A stretch of 64,000 nt of DNA from Hydractinia symbiolongicarpus (GCF_029227915.1 NC_079879.1:4094001-4158000), one strand, 5' to 3'; positions 48,580 to 60,118 are shown, counted from the first letter of the stretch. Notes: generated by a model not told the origin, from the sequence alone. A program made the numbers and translations.

Positions 48580-49465
48580 CTATCATTCTTTTAATTGAAT
48601 TTTCTTTACTTTCAAAGTATTGAATCGATCTTGATTTTTTGTAGGAAGCTTTTGATTGTCTGATGCCAAAGATTGTGTCTGTTGCTTTATTTTCACCAAA
48701 ACATTTTTTTTCCAAGGATTTTTTTATTATTTTATTCCGTTCTCTAAGCTCTTTCTTTTTATCAGACTTGGACTTCACTTGAGCAATATTAGCTGATTTG
48801 ACCTTTGTGAGAACCTTTGTGAATGGAGTGTCATATATACTGTCCCATTTTGAGTTGATACTATTAAGTACAGATTCTGCCGTTGTTTTCATATATGACA
48901 TGTCAGTCTTTGTTTGAGGAATTGTCAAATTTATGGTGATTGGATGAACTGGTGTTGTGTTGATACTGTTTGGAGTAGTAATCGTTGATATGTTGTTATA
49001 TGTTACATTTACAGGTGTGGACGTATTATTTGTTGTAGTTGGAGTTTTATTATTCGTACTATTTACAGTGTTTGATATATCTGTTAATGGTTTTTTAACA
49101 TTGTTGATTTTTTTTGTTCTGTGTGATGTTGAAACAGGAAATGTATTTTTATTTTTTTCTAATAAACTGCATGCTTGACATGCATGTATAGTATGCCTAA
49201 TCTTCTCATTATCTTTGAGTTTCTTCCAATTGTCTTGAGAAAAATCATCTAGGTATTTTTCCCTTACTTTACCGTTCCACTTTTTTTTTCTCACAAACGC
49301 AGTAAGTTCCTTGGACTTTCTGTCAAAATGATTTTTCGTTATGGATACATCAGGAAACATCGCCATAAAATTTGAAAAACGCAAGTCACAGTGATGATGA
49401 CTTATATTTTTCATCCCATTCAATACTTCAGCACGCATAAAAGCGCATTCAAAAACGTTTGCCAT
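48580..49465 (-). CDS. Element gene exon 1: unknown protein with basic and Asn/Thr-rich regions
   Basis: 295 whole codons from ATG at 49465 to donor G|GTATAG. Residues 1-100 form a compact region with Cys and His (FECAFMRAEVL, ISHHHC, CQACSLLEK) and many Trp and Lys. Residues 115-190 are a low-complexity Asn/Thr/Ile stretch. The rest is strongly basic (KSKSDKKKELRERNKIIKK). I do not recognise the family. Nuclear or DNA-binding function would suit the charge but is inference. Confidence 0.65.
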
Positions 49466-49945
49466 GATATTCGTTATTCGTTCTTACTTTATTCCACAAA
49501 AAAAATTTCCCGCTGAAGCTACCATATTTATGTTTTTCTTTTCCCGCAGTTTTTGCGCGTCTTTTAATATAACGGGAAAAAAATCCGACACCGTAGTAAA
49601 AATGACGTCAAAGTACTGAAAATGACGAAAAATCAAAGAAAACGTCGTGTTTTACAGTTCGCACCACTTAGGGGTATGTGGCGTCATCGGATATTTTTTT
49701 AATCCACAGATAATATGTCGACGACTTAAAAAAAAGCCGTTTATAGTTGATCGCGTATTTATTTATATGGGTTTTACCGAATTAAAAAGGTGAATAAAAT
49801 CACGAAAGCGAGGCTATATCGACTTAAATACAACTAAAAAATTTTAAACAGCTTTTTTTCAAAAATCGATCCTTCACCTGAACGAATAAAAAAAACCAGG
49901 ATGTTTTATTATCAGTCAGGTTGGTGCGCTTAGTAAAACCACGTT

Positions 49946-49972
49946 TTGGAGACTGTCCGTAAGTTGCCCGAG
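49946..49972 (-). repeat. Right terminal inverted repeat of the 6.9 kb element
   Basis: Perfect 27-bp partner of 43101-43127. The gene inside the element starts about 480 bp inward and reads away from this end. Confidence 0.8.
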
Positions 49973-50611
49973 CAATATGATACAAATGATAGTCCCAATC
50001 ACGCAAGTGTTGATCATTAGACATACTTAGATAAAATTAAAAGTAATTATTTTATAAAAATATATTTATTTAATATTTATGGTTAATTCCTATTGCCGAC
50101 TCCAATAAAACTGTCTCGTGTTGTGTTTTCTCTTAAAAAAAAAGATTTAATGTAACGTATTTAAATCAGCTGTATGCAGTGGTAATACTGTCAAATACTT
50201 CATCTGTTTTCGATAAGTAGTTTCAAAAAAATACGGCACATCAAGAAAAAATCTGAGCATTGTCTAGTAAAGGGTCAGTTACACACGTAGCAAAAAACTT
50301 TTTTACAAGTACAAGTTCTGGCTGTGCATAATTATTGATCCGAAACAGGGACCGACATCTGCAATTGAGATTTATGTTTAATAAAATTTATCACATAAAT
50401 GTAATAAAACATTAAAAACGAAATAAACATATAATGCTGAAGAGGGAGTCAATAACAAAACTTATGTTACAGATACATAACTACAAACATTTTTGAAGTG
50501 AGCACGCATACCCAGGCTTTTACTTAAAAGTTTAAAAAAATTGCAGGTACTTGAATGCTACTTGATATTCCAAATTTGCTACGTGTAACGGAACGTTAAT
50601 AATAAAATTAC

Positions 50612-50898
50612 CTGGTACGGAGCATCACCACAATTATGGTTTATTTGAGCTGGAATCCACCAATCCTCTCCAGAACTAGTAGTTGTTGTTAGTTCCAATT
50701 TTTTTTTACAGCCTTCGATTATTGTTCCATCTAACGCGCCAATTTCCACAATCAGTGCATGATTTTCTGATCCTGTCATGTAGTACCAGAATGTCAAACA
50801 AGTGTCGTGAGGATTTGATAGAATCACCATTGTTAAGATTGCTTCATCCTCCCCTCTTGCATTGTTTAAGTTCACCGCTTTCAAGAAATACCCTGAAT
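50612..50898 (-). CDS. Gene B exon: central MAM domain
   Basis: 287 bp, same as gene A exon 8. It encodes DSGYFLKAVNLNNARGED, CLTFWYYMTGSENHAL and WWIPAQINHNCGDAPYQ. Acceptor TTCTTAG, donor CAG|GTAATT, phase 0. The downstream intron spans 11.2 kb to the last exon. Confidence 0.93.
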
Positions 50899-51237
50899 CT
50901 AAGAAGAGTACGAGGAACTGTTTATGTTCAGTCATATCTGCATTACTTTGCAGTAGAGTTAAAATTTTTATGCGTACGGGAAACCTTCTGGGTGCGCACT
51001 AGTCAATTGCTAAACACGCACTAGCAACACACGTACTGCGGTATAAAAAAGAGTACTAGTGCACACTAGACGATAATCTTGTTCGTATTTGTGAATTGCT
51101 TTGCGCGTACTAGCAAAAGACGTGGTGTGCACTGACAATCATGATTGCAATAAGATTATAGTTTTATCACAAACAATACAAGATAAAGTAATAAAGTTAC
51201 TTAGACAAATTTTCTGTCACTTTTTTGCCGCATAGTA

Positions 51238-51272
51238 GAAACTAGTCGGTTGCCTGTAGACTGACTAGTTTC
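51238..51272. repeat. 10-bp inverted repeat around ACTAGT
   Basis: GAAACTAGTC and GACTAGTTTC flank a 15-nt loop. It lies upstream of the central MAM exon of gene B. Confidence 0.7.
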
Positions 51273-52363
51273 TGTGGTCGCCAGAACGTTTCTATCCAGC
51301 AATATATAATGTGAAACAACCCTTGATTCGTTATGAGAACGTAACATTACTCCAAAAAGAAATGACAGCATCGTTCTGGAACATCTTTTGCTATGTTGTA
51401 TTGATCAATTCAAAATTAAACAAAATCTATATTACTAGTTAAATCGATGCAGTATGTATTTATGAGTCAATTTCTTGAGCTACAGTTTGCAGAAAGATTT
51501 CTTCGTTACTCAATATCGAATCACAACTAACCTTGGAGGAATAAATTATTTCCTTAAAGTACTAACGATTAGCTTTGTAAGATTTTAGTTCCTTTTAAAA
51601 AGCTCAGTCATTTTATTTTGTTTGCTCACTTTTTTCTGACTAGCTAGCTCTCTTATAGCTAACTACCGAATCACTAAAAACTTTGTAATAGTTTTGTTTG
51701 TTATTTATTCTCCCTTTTGCTAGCCATATATAAACCCTAAATAAACCATTTTTTAATATTTTGGCCACAAACGTAGGTTTTCAAGGAGTATCCTAAAACC
51801 TGCTTTATTTATTACGTTTTATTCAGTTTGACTTACGTGATTTTTATGTTAACCAAAATTTAGTTTCGTGTTATTTTCACCAATCTAATTTTTACTCAGG
51901 TACACCTTGGAGTTGTAGCTACTTTTAACTATCTTTGGTTAAAACGTGAAAGTAGGCAAAACAGTTGGCTGCAGTAGATTTTCCGCACAATGTCAATGTC
52001 ATAAATTCAGTTAGGTACATCTCGTGTTTACTGTGCTATAAATTTAACAAAAAATCGCAAGTTTGTTGATGACACACCAGTTTTCCAAATTTTACAAAGA
52101 AGTATTCCACTATAAAAAATTGCTGAGTGATCAAAATAACAAATGTTGGCCGATTGGTAATTGTTAAATAGTGTTTTTATTTCCACTAAAGTTGCACTTT
52201 TCTTAGATTTTAGATTTAATTTAAAGCACTAATAATAACCGTTGTGTGCGCTCCAATCAACTTACGTTATACAATAGACTCTCTATATCCCAGACCTGCA
52301 AATGAATAAAAAATTAGCTAGAAAAAGAAAAAATTCTAGATAGAGAAAATTCTCATAAAATTG

Positions 52364-52621
52364 TAATGGCGGTTGCGTGTCGTCTTGTGGTTATGGAGTT
52401 CGCTTCGCAATCACAAAGTCCGTGGTTCGGTCCACAGCGCGGGCATGTTTAGCAACTGTCTTTGCCACAGCTACGGGTTAACCCATACCATGTGAGAGAA
52501 TAAGGGTAGGCAATGCCGGTGTATACCTAATGTGTATATTCAGAAAACAGGACCACGTTGATAACAGTGTTCCAAACACTGCAGTGCTTATATCCTGTAT
52601 AAACATTCGGAATAATAATAT
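52364..52621 (+). mobile_element. tRNA-derived SINE
   Basis: A tRNA-like head at 52364-52441 has a D-arm-like CGTCTTGTGGTTATGGAG (A box) and a T arm GTGGTTCGGTCCAC with B box at 52424-52433. A tRNA-unrelated body follows, then CCTGTATAAACATTCGG and a short AAT tail (AATAATAATA). RNA polymerase III promoter boxes are therefore present. It lies between the MAM exons of gene B. Confidence 0.7.
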
Positions 52622-53409
52622 TAACAACGTTTTTTGACAAAGCATAAGGGCTTTCCTGCAAGGCTTAAAACAATTTTTGATTATTCTTCATCTAAGGAAA
52701 AATTGTGTTTTTTGGAACACCGAATATCTTGTTAGACATACTATTTTATTTTTGCGAATTATGTCGCACTTTTAAACTAGAGTTTTATTTCTAAGTTTCT
52801 CTTAAGGGCTGACGTTTTGACAATTCAGCAAGACAAGGCATACTGTTTTCCTAGCTTGTATCCAAATTTTAGATTTCGAGCGTTTTAGGCGCGTTTAAAT
52901 TTTCATTCTAAAGTTTTTTTGTGTTTCGCTGTGTAGATGAACACTTAGACACGAAAAAAGTCGAGATAATAAGAGACAAAGTCGCAATGGACCGAGAGTT
53001 GTGTACTCAAACACACTGTTATAATTGCACCTGTAATAATTAGTGAGGCTTGTGCAATTACATTCTTTAGCATTCTATTTCACGTTATAGTATACCACGG
53101 TCTGTAAGTATCGGTAAATCAAAGGTAATTAATACCCCTAAAAGGGCAAGTTCTTGCCTGGACGGGTTAATGTGGTTTTCGCTAAAAATTTAGGAAGATA
53201 AATCTAGCCAGGTATGTCAAAAGTTTGAACGTCATTTCATCAAAAAATAACAGCACAGCAAAAGCAGGGTCGCCTGTCCTTAAAACATTGCATTTTCTTC
53301 TGCCGTAGCACGACGTATACAGCTATTATTAAAATGTTACAGTAAAGAAAGGTGCCTAAAAATATGATCAAGTAAACCAACTGTGAAAGTTTTTCTCCTT
53401 TTTCCTTAC

Positions 53410-53550
53410 CTCCCATGGTTGTATGATCAAATAGAGGTCCGTCTCTCATAACTTCGCCTTTACCAATTTTACTTTTCCATTGATATCTTTTACTCGGACT
53501 TTGTTCATGCCATCGACAAATATCTCTTTCAAATGTACAGTCATTTTCAC
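53410..53550 (-). CDS. Gene B exon: first part of the MAM domain
   Basis: 141 bp, same as gene A exon 7. It encodes ENDCTFERDICRWHEQ and KSKIGKGEVMRDGPLFDHTT. Phase 1 in (acceptor TTTTTTAG) and out (G|GTAAGG). The run KSKIGKGE-MRDGPLFDHTTMG is nearly identical in A, suggesting a fairly recent duplication or strong constraint. Confidence 0.92.
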
Positions 53551-53629
53551 CTAAAAAACACCAGTTATTTTTAATAAAACTAAGCTATGAAGAATTACCT
53601 ACGTTAAACCATTATCAAATTACGCCGAC

Positions 53630-53794
53630 CTCGTACTTTTCCATCTTTTCTACAAGATCTTGATTGAGTATCAGGACCCCTGCACCTTTCTCCGTTACAT
53701 ATACGAGTTCTTTGTTGGTGGGGAAAAATTCGTTCGTCTGGTATGTCGCAATAAGACCAGGTTTCCCATAACTCCCATAACCCTAATCTTGGGC
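53630..53794 (-). CDS. Gene B exon: second TSP1 repeat
   Basis: 165 bp, phase 1 at both ends, after acceptor TATTTTAG. It encodes LWELWETWSYCD, RTRICNGERC and QSRSCRKDGKVRG, aligning with WNRWSTWSKC and QSRPCRTDGTVRG of gene A. The exon is too short for a simple long-ORF scan and was found by this alignment. Confidence 0.88.
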
Positions 53795-53903
53795 CTAAAA
53801 TATAAACATTTTTTTCAAGTTTTAGTTATTAGCAACCAGATAATTGCATATTAATAAATTTTTTCCAGGAAAACGTAAGAAAATACAAATGCCAGAATCC
53901 TAC

Positions 53904-54071
53904 CTACAGAACAATTACCCTCTACGGTTTGAATCCGGTTATTGCCTGGCCAGCATACGGAGATATTTTTATGTGAACAGAATCTCTGACGAATTCTTGT
54001 GAAGTTTCCGTCAAGTTGTCTAGTACATGGACCCCAAACTGACCATGGGCTTGCTGGCGAGTCCTTGTGTT
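53904..54071 (-). CDS. Gene B exon: first TSP1 repeat
   Basis: 168 bp, phase 1 at both ends. It encodes HKDSPASPWSVWGPC, RIRQRFCSHKN and ends GNCSVG at donor G|GTAGGA. It corresponds to the first half of the single double-repeat exon of gene A. Confidence 0.88.
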
Positions 54072-54949
54072 CTGTAAAACATATGATATTTGACATTTCA
54101 AGTGAATTTGGCACTCATGGTTGCCAGTCTTTTTTGTATAAAATTGACATACTGATAACTTAATACAATGTCTTAGCATTCTTTTGACCAAGCAACATAA
54201 ATTATACAGAAATGCGAAATTATAAGTCAAATATTAAAGTAAGGGGAAAATTACCATAAAGTAAAGCATCTATTTACCAAATTGGTGTTTATAACTTTAC
54301 CTTTAATAATTAATCTACTTTAAAGAAATATAAAATCAGCGAAATTAGTGGTGGATCACAAAATAGGTAATTGAAGAGAAAGAGTTTTATGTTTTTTTCT
54401 TAGAGGGCGAAAATGGTTGTACAGTATGCTGCCAGCGGCAGGGATCCTTTAATAAAAAAATAATAAAAATAGTCACATGATCTGAGGACAGCGTTAAAAA
54501 TTTAAAAAATTGCAGAATATTGTAAAAAGAAGTAGGACTGCGAGAATAAAAGCATAATAAATATAAACATGATATATTTTTTATAAATATAAAAGCTTAA
54601 TTTTAAACTTTGACGGTTTTATGAATAAATTATTTGTAAACTAAAAACTGCACCAATGACTGGTTTTGAGTAAAAAATTACTGTATTCTCTTATGTTTTA
54701 ACATAAGAAGAATTGTTGTTGTGGTAAACACGCATTGTTTAATAGAAAAGGTTACGAAAATCTCCTAGAAAAAATAACTGAATCATTCTTGTTGTCCATT
54801 TTTTAAATCACACATAATTTTTAAGAAAAGTGTGTAAATTTTAATGTTGCTGATGATAAACAATATTATCAGTTGCTAGTGAATTAAACCATACACACTT
54901 AATACATAAAAAAATAGAAACAATGGTGTTAATTGGAGTCATTGCTTGC

Positions 54950-55190
54950 GCTAAGGGACTTACCCAATTTGCTTTGGGGTATTTTAAACATAACTCACCG
55001 ACCACCACCCCTTCTCTTTCTTTTGATAGCCATTTTTACATGGAATTATGCTCAGCACACTTATAGTACGTCATGAAACAGACGAAATGATGGCAATAAT
55101 TTCTTGCTTATGTTAGCACTTTTCTGTGACGTCATCGACAACTTTAAGTTGTCCAAAATACCAATATCTACTTAAAATTCAATAACTTTA
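54950..55190 (-). repeat. Dispersed repeat, inverted partner of 40485-40710
   Basis: Reverse complement reads GATGACGTCACAGAAAAGTG, CTAACATAAGCAAGAAAT, TTTCATGACGTACTATAAGT. Inserted in the gene B intron upstream of the first TSP1 exon. Confidence 0.55.
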
Positions 55191-55689
55191 ATTTTCGAAA
55201 GAAGTTTCCGGATATCCGAATAAGAGTCATTCGAAAATTTCCGGTTTTGTAAAACTTAACCAAAGAATGTTATAAGTTGCCCGAGAACTCGATTTCCATT
55301 TTTTAGGACCTAAAAAAACTAAGAAATTGGGCTAAGCAGATGTTCAAACTTGCCAAATGATTCCAATTAAAAAATAGGTTTTGTGAGTTTCTAATTGTAA
55401 GGATAATCAGCGGCCCAAGTTCACTTATAGACGTCTTAATGTTATCTAAATCGTGCCAAACCATGTAAAAATACCTTTTACGTATCTACGCGAATAGACT
55501 CTCGTCCCCAAGGATTCTTTGCGTCTTAAAAAAATGACCCAAGGTGTTTGTGTCACAGCATTTTAAAATACATTCACAAACTATCTGTTTGAAGACGTTT
55601 GAAAACAAACTTTTAAAGGAGCAGTAATTTAACTAAAAATGGCATTAACATGGAGGCCATAAATCTGAAAAAAGTACACTTAGGTGATT

Positions 55690-55930
55690 AAACTTAGCAT
55701 ATTTGAAGATATGTAGAAAGCATTAATACAAACTTATACCAGTTAAACCTATTATACCTGAGCACTTTTTGCCCCTAAAATTGTGGGGGAAGGGTCACAA
55801 AGCGCCGCAGATCATAAACCCTATACCAGTTGTGTTTGAATAATGGAACTCTGCACAGTGGTAAAATGTCACCGAGATCTTTGTTAAAAGTTAGGGAAAG
55901 TCACCAAATTTCTACATTCAATGTCTTATA
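55690..55930. repeat. Probable fragment related to the piggyBac-like MITE
   Basis: Contains GAGCACTTTTTGCCCC and a GGGGGAAGGGTCACAAAG block, plus TTAGGGAAAGTCACCAAATT, similar to GGCACTTTTTGCCCCC and TTAGGAAAAGTCACAAAATT near 63820-63910. It directly abuts modular-repeat copy 2. Confidence 0.4.
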
Positions 55931-55936
55931 ATAGTC

Positions 55937-58575
55937 ATCTCTATAATAAACAGTTCCGTGTGTCTGTGTGGCAAATTTGACATTGTCATTTTCCTTTGAT
56001 GTCGCCAAAAAAAAATCTTTGAAGTGGCCGAAAAATTATGTCCATTTTGCTAGCGGGTTCACTTTGTTTACATCACGTGATGAAAATAACTCAATTGATT
56101 TGCTGAGATAAATTTAACGGTTAACTTTCGAAAAAAACCCACAAAAGAACAATCTTGAAAAAAGTAAAATAAGTGGTTCAAAAAAGCATATTTAAAAAGA
56201 AAAAAGTCCAAGTGAAGAAGTAGAAAAGTGAAGTTGGAAGTAAAAGTGGAGCTACGTGAAGCTAGAAGTAAAGTAAATTTAGAAGTAAATAATAAAGGCC
56301 ACCAAAAAAATCACAGAAAAACGATCCCTTTACCTTGAAAAAAAAGGGGAAAAAGTGGTTTAAAAAAGCATAGATATGTTTTTAAAAAGAAAAGAGACCA
56401 AGTGAAGAGGTAAAAAAGTAAAGTGAGAAGTGGAGCTAGATGTAAAGTTAGAAGTAGAAAACAAAGGCTAGAGTTTAAAGTGGATTTGAAATCACAAATA
56501 GTAAGAACTTTGATGTTTTCAGACATCTACATTTTCAGTGCTAAAGCTTTCGCATTTGTGTGGCAGGGAAAAAGATTGGGTTGCTAGGTGAAGCAAAGTA
56601 ATTATCAGTTAATTTTTTCAAACGAGGCATTCTTAATGAATTCAAATAAATCAGAAGCCATCAACTTACACTGGATAATTGTTTATAAACTCAACGGTGT
56701 CCCCATTAGAAAAAAATCCACAGTAAAAGACCTTTCTTCACCAAATCCTAGCATCTTTTTTCCTGCCACCCAAAAGCCAGGGCCAAGGAGCTTACCGCTA
56801 AAAAGTAAACAAATGACGTCACGATGATTACATGTGCACTTTACAAGGGAGATCACATGCAATATGACAAGTGGAACGAATTTTATAGAATTTAAAGTGT
56901 GTGATTTAAGTTATTTATTATTGTTTTGTTTCTGATTTTGTAATCTAATGGTCGATGACTGTATGGACTGAAATGACCAATTTTTCTAAATTTTGATGTG
57001 TTTTATAACCTTTTTTGTGGCAGATTGATGGGTAATGGCAAAATACGACATGGTAAATGAAATTATTTTTGTTGATTTAAATGTGTTTTTCAAAAACCCA
57101 TCTTTTTTACATGTTGTGTAAACTTTGTTTAGGAACCGTACATATACAATGTAATAAAAATAATGATCTTTTTTTAAGTTTATTCTCTGCTTATTAATTT
57201 TTTGACATTTAGGTTTAGAATTGTTGGTAAAGCGCAGTCCGGATCATCAAAGAAAAATTTTTGTGTTCTTAACTGGTTAATTTTTACATTTTGTGTAAAT
57301 TTTTGAGGGAGAGAATGGTATGTATATAACTGAAATGACTGATGTTTGCAGATTTACATTTAATGTTTTCTTAACTATGGCTTTTTCATATTTTTGTAAA
57401 AGCTTTTAAGCGAAAGACAATATTTATAATGCGTAAAGAACTTATTTTTGTTGATTTGAGCTAACTCTTGCAGGCTAACTTTTTGACATTTCAGAATAAA
57501 ATAATGAGGGTTTTCAACATAATTACTTACATATTTGAGATGCGTTATTTCTGACATTCTTATTATCCGTGTTGTGACTGTCTGTGTTCTTACTGCCGGT
57601 TTTGTGATTATTGGTTTTGTGAGTGTCGATGAGTGTCGATGTTGTGAGTGTCGTTGTTGTAACTTTTTATCAACTAGATTTTGCACCTTGCAAGCTGTTC
57701 TTTTTTTTTATTTTGTGTAAAATTTGACATTTGACATTTTGTGTAAGATTTTAAGAACATTTTTTTTGTATATGCATTGCTTACGTCAGCAAAACTTCTA
57801 AAGCAACTTAATTTTTAATGGCCTTTTGCCTAAGTAGATTTTTCCACGGGCCTTATATAAAAATACGGCAGTTTCGTGTCTCTGTGACAGGCAAAGTGGA
57901 TATCGTCATTTTACTTTGATGTCGCCGAAAAACTCATGTCTAATATGTTAAATTTTCTGACGTTACGGCACGACGTCAATAATACTACCTTAACGTCAAT
58001 ATCCTATATTAAATTAATGAAGCCATTATAGTGCACTTAAAACTTTGAGGCCAAATAACTTGGAAGCGAGGTGGTGACATCAATGATTTTTCACCGCGTA
58101 GGTAACTAGGGACCACCTGGGACCAATTTTGGCAAGTTTTCCAAACTTGGCTCCCAAAATCCGTTTCGGTATGCACGGGTTGATGATGTCATCAAAAAAC
58201 CTTTAAACCCTAATATCTTTGCAACCGTTTGTCAAAAGTGCATGATCCTATATATTTTCTTGTTCATCGTTTCAAGATCTATACGATGAAGGTGAGAGGG
58301 GTATAAATTTCTGAATAAAAAATTTCGCGTTTTAACGGGCCATTGCTGACATCAGCAAAATTTTTAAACCCTTATATCTCATTAACCGCTCATCAAAAGC
58401 ACATGATCATATACATTTTCTTGATCAGCGTATTAAGCTCTACACAGTCAACGTAAAAACCAGGTTCTAATTTTTTTTGCAGATGGCTTGCTGACGTCAT
58501 CAAAATTCAAATGACGCTTTCTCTTTACTTTTATCTTACCTCCGTGGATTTTTCCACGGGCCTTATCGACTAGTT
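55937..58575 (-). repeat. Large modular interspersed repeat, copy 2
   Basis: Opposite-orientation relative of copy 1, inserted in the gene B intron between the Met-turn exon and the first TSP1 exon. Starts at about 58575 with ACTAGTCGATAAGGCCCGTG and ends at about 55937 with a TATTATAGAGA-like sequence. It is shorter than copy 1, mainly by missing the 1450-2700 portion. A second GGCCCGTGGAAAAATC start occurs inside, at about 57850. Confidence 0.75.
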
Positions 58576-59056
58576 AGACATTAAACATGCATCTTTCTCT
58601 CTTGCTTTTTGTGAATGATGGTAAATTTAAACAGGAGCAAATAAATTGACGTGCTCTAAAATTTGTTTTGTCTGGGTTTTTTTGTTGTTTTTTTGCGGAT
58701 TTTTTTTGTTTCGATCCTTTTTTTTTAAAGTCATTACCATAGTAGAAGTTAGAATAGGTAAAAAAAAAATCAATTCATGACTTTATCTGCATTATACTTA
58801 TTTTCTAAAACTCCACTTGTGAAAGCCTTGTCAAATGTCAAAAAGAATCAAATTAATTGTGTAACTCCCCTCTATTTTGTAAATATGGATATGGTAGTAT
58901 ATATATAAAGAAACGAAATGAAAATGAAGTTACTTAAACTGTTTCTCTTTTATCTTTAATCACAAGTACTTATATTTCCTGGTTTTGCTCCTTACATGTA
59001 GAGACTGACCAACAAAGTAATGATATTTGAGAAAAAAAAGAAAAAAAAAATCTTAC

Positions 59057-59272
59057 TGCACTCATATAAAGCATTTAACTTGAAATAATCACTGTCGGTT
59101 GGTTTTTCTCGTTGTCCGATACTTGTGTATGACCTAGTAGGATCAGTTGGAATGATCGTCGGTTTGTCGCTGCTTTTTGTAAATGCGTACGCATCATAAT
59201 GCATAATAGAATTATAATCATAATCGAAACCAAACGTTACTGACTCATCCTCATCATTTATGGTAAATTGAC
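59057..59272 (-). CDS. Gene B exon: astacin C-terminal subdomain with Met-turn
   Basis: 216 bp. The exon begins 5' of the first Met of the open frame: from the CTTTAG acceptor it reads QFTINDEDESVTFGFD, then YNSIMHYDAYAF (Met-turn), IIPTDP and ends ALYEC at donor A|GTAAGA. Length and phases match gene A exon 5. Confidence 0.92.
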
Positions 59273-59914
59273 CTAAAGTAATTTAGAAAGATATATTTAT
59301 AAAGGTTTATAAAAATCGAATTTTTACCTACCGATAATGAGCGATAGTAGACGAAATATTCAGGTGACAATATTTTTCCTAAACGCAAATACTTTTTAAT
59401 TCTTTAAGGAATTACAACGAAATTGTGGTATTAATAAATATCCAAGCAATTACTTGTAATTAAATAATGTCAGTCAGAGCAACATCCTTAACCTCCTCAC
59501 TCAGAGAACATAGATTTATAATATTTAGAGAGTTATTTCACATACGACTACCACACAGTTGTATTCAAATGGTTGGCGAAAGTCTTTTCGAGGTGTACCT
59601 GCCTGCACCGTAACGCAAAAAGCAAATTGTCATAAAAGAGTAAATAATGCATTTTATAACAATTATAATACATTTTGCAAGAAGTGAAAAGTTTTTTGAA
59701 AACAAATAAATTAAAAGTAGCACAAGTATGGAAAGTATAGCTGCTGCATATCTAAAAATCGACTAGATGGGTGTTTTTAAATTAATGGTGCGGTAGTATA
59801 TATATGCACAGTGTCAATGCTATTGATAATTACTTTGGTAAAATTCATTTAGTTAAGCGAAAATATGTCATGCTACGGGAAGAATATCAGGCAACTGATG
59901 CAATCAGAATTGAG

Positions 59915-59948
59915 ACAAATACACGTGAGCTTGTTCACGTGTATTTGT
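59915..59948. repeat. Perfect 14-bp inverted repeat with 6-nt loop
   Basis: ACAAATACACGTGA, loop GCTTGT, TCACGTGTATTTGT. It contains a CACGTG-like E-box core on each arm and lies just upstream of the nuclease fragment. Confidence 0.85.
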
Positions 59949-60118
59949 AAAGAACCGGAATTATCTGCCTCATTGCGCAACAAACTTGGAAACAATAGAC
60001 AAAAAAATGGCTAACAACTGTGGCAAAAAATACAGTGAAGGTTTGTGTACCACAGCATTATTTGAAAGTGAAAGTAAAGTATGAACAATAACATGAACCG
60101 GAAAATTGTACTTTTTAG

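Larger units (their letters stand above)
43101..49972. mobile_element. 6.9 kb element bounded by 27-bp terminal inverted repeats
   Basis: Positions 43101-43127 (starting CTCGGGCAACTTACGGACA) and 49946-49972 are exact reverse complements over 27 bp. Inside are a four-exon minus-strand gene (49465-47206), a direct-plus-inverted tandem array (45231-46194), a tRNA-like fold (45037-45106) and two small plus-strand ORFs. The only flank match is a 2-bp CA next to each end, so a target-site duplication is doubtful. The whole unit lies in the last intron of gene B. DDE, tyrosine recombinase, rolling-circle or reverse transcriptase motifs were not seen. It may be a non-autonomous or unclassified DNA transposon carrying an accessory gene. 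Confidence 0.65.

Noticed and set aside
48957-49178. 73-codon plus ORF
   Set aside because: Antisense shadow of the Asn/Thr-rich region of the element gene.
50683-51024. 113-codon plus ORF
   Set aside because: Opposite strand of the gene B MAM exon; no independent support.
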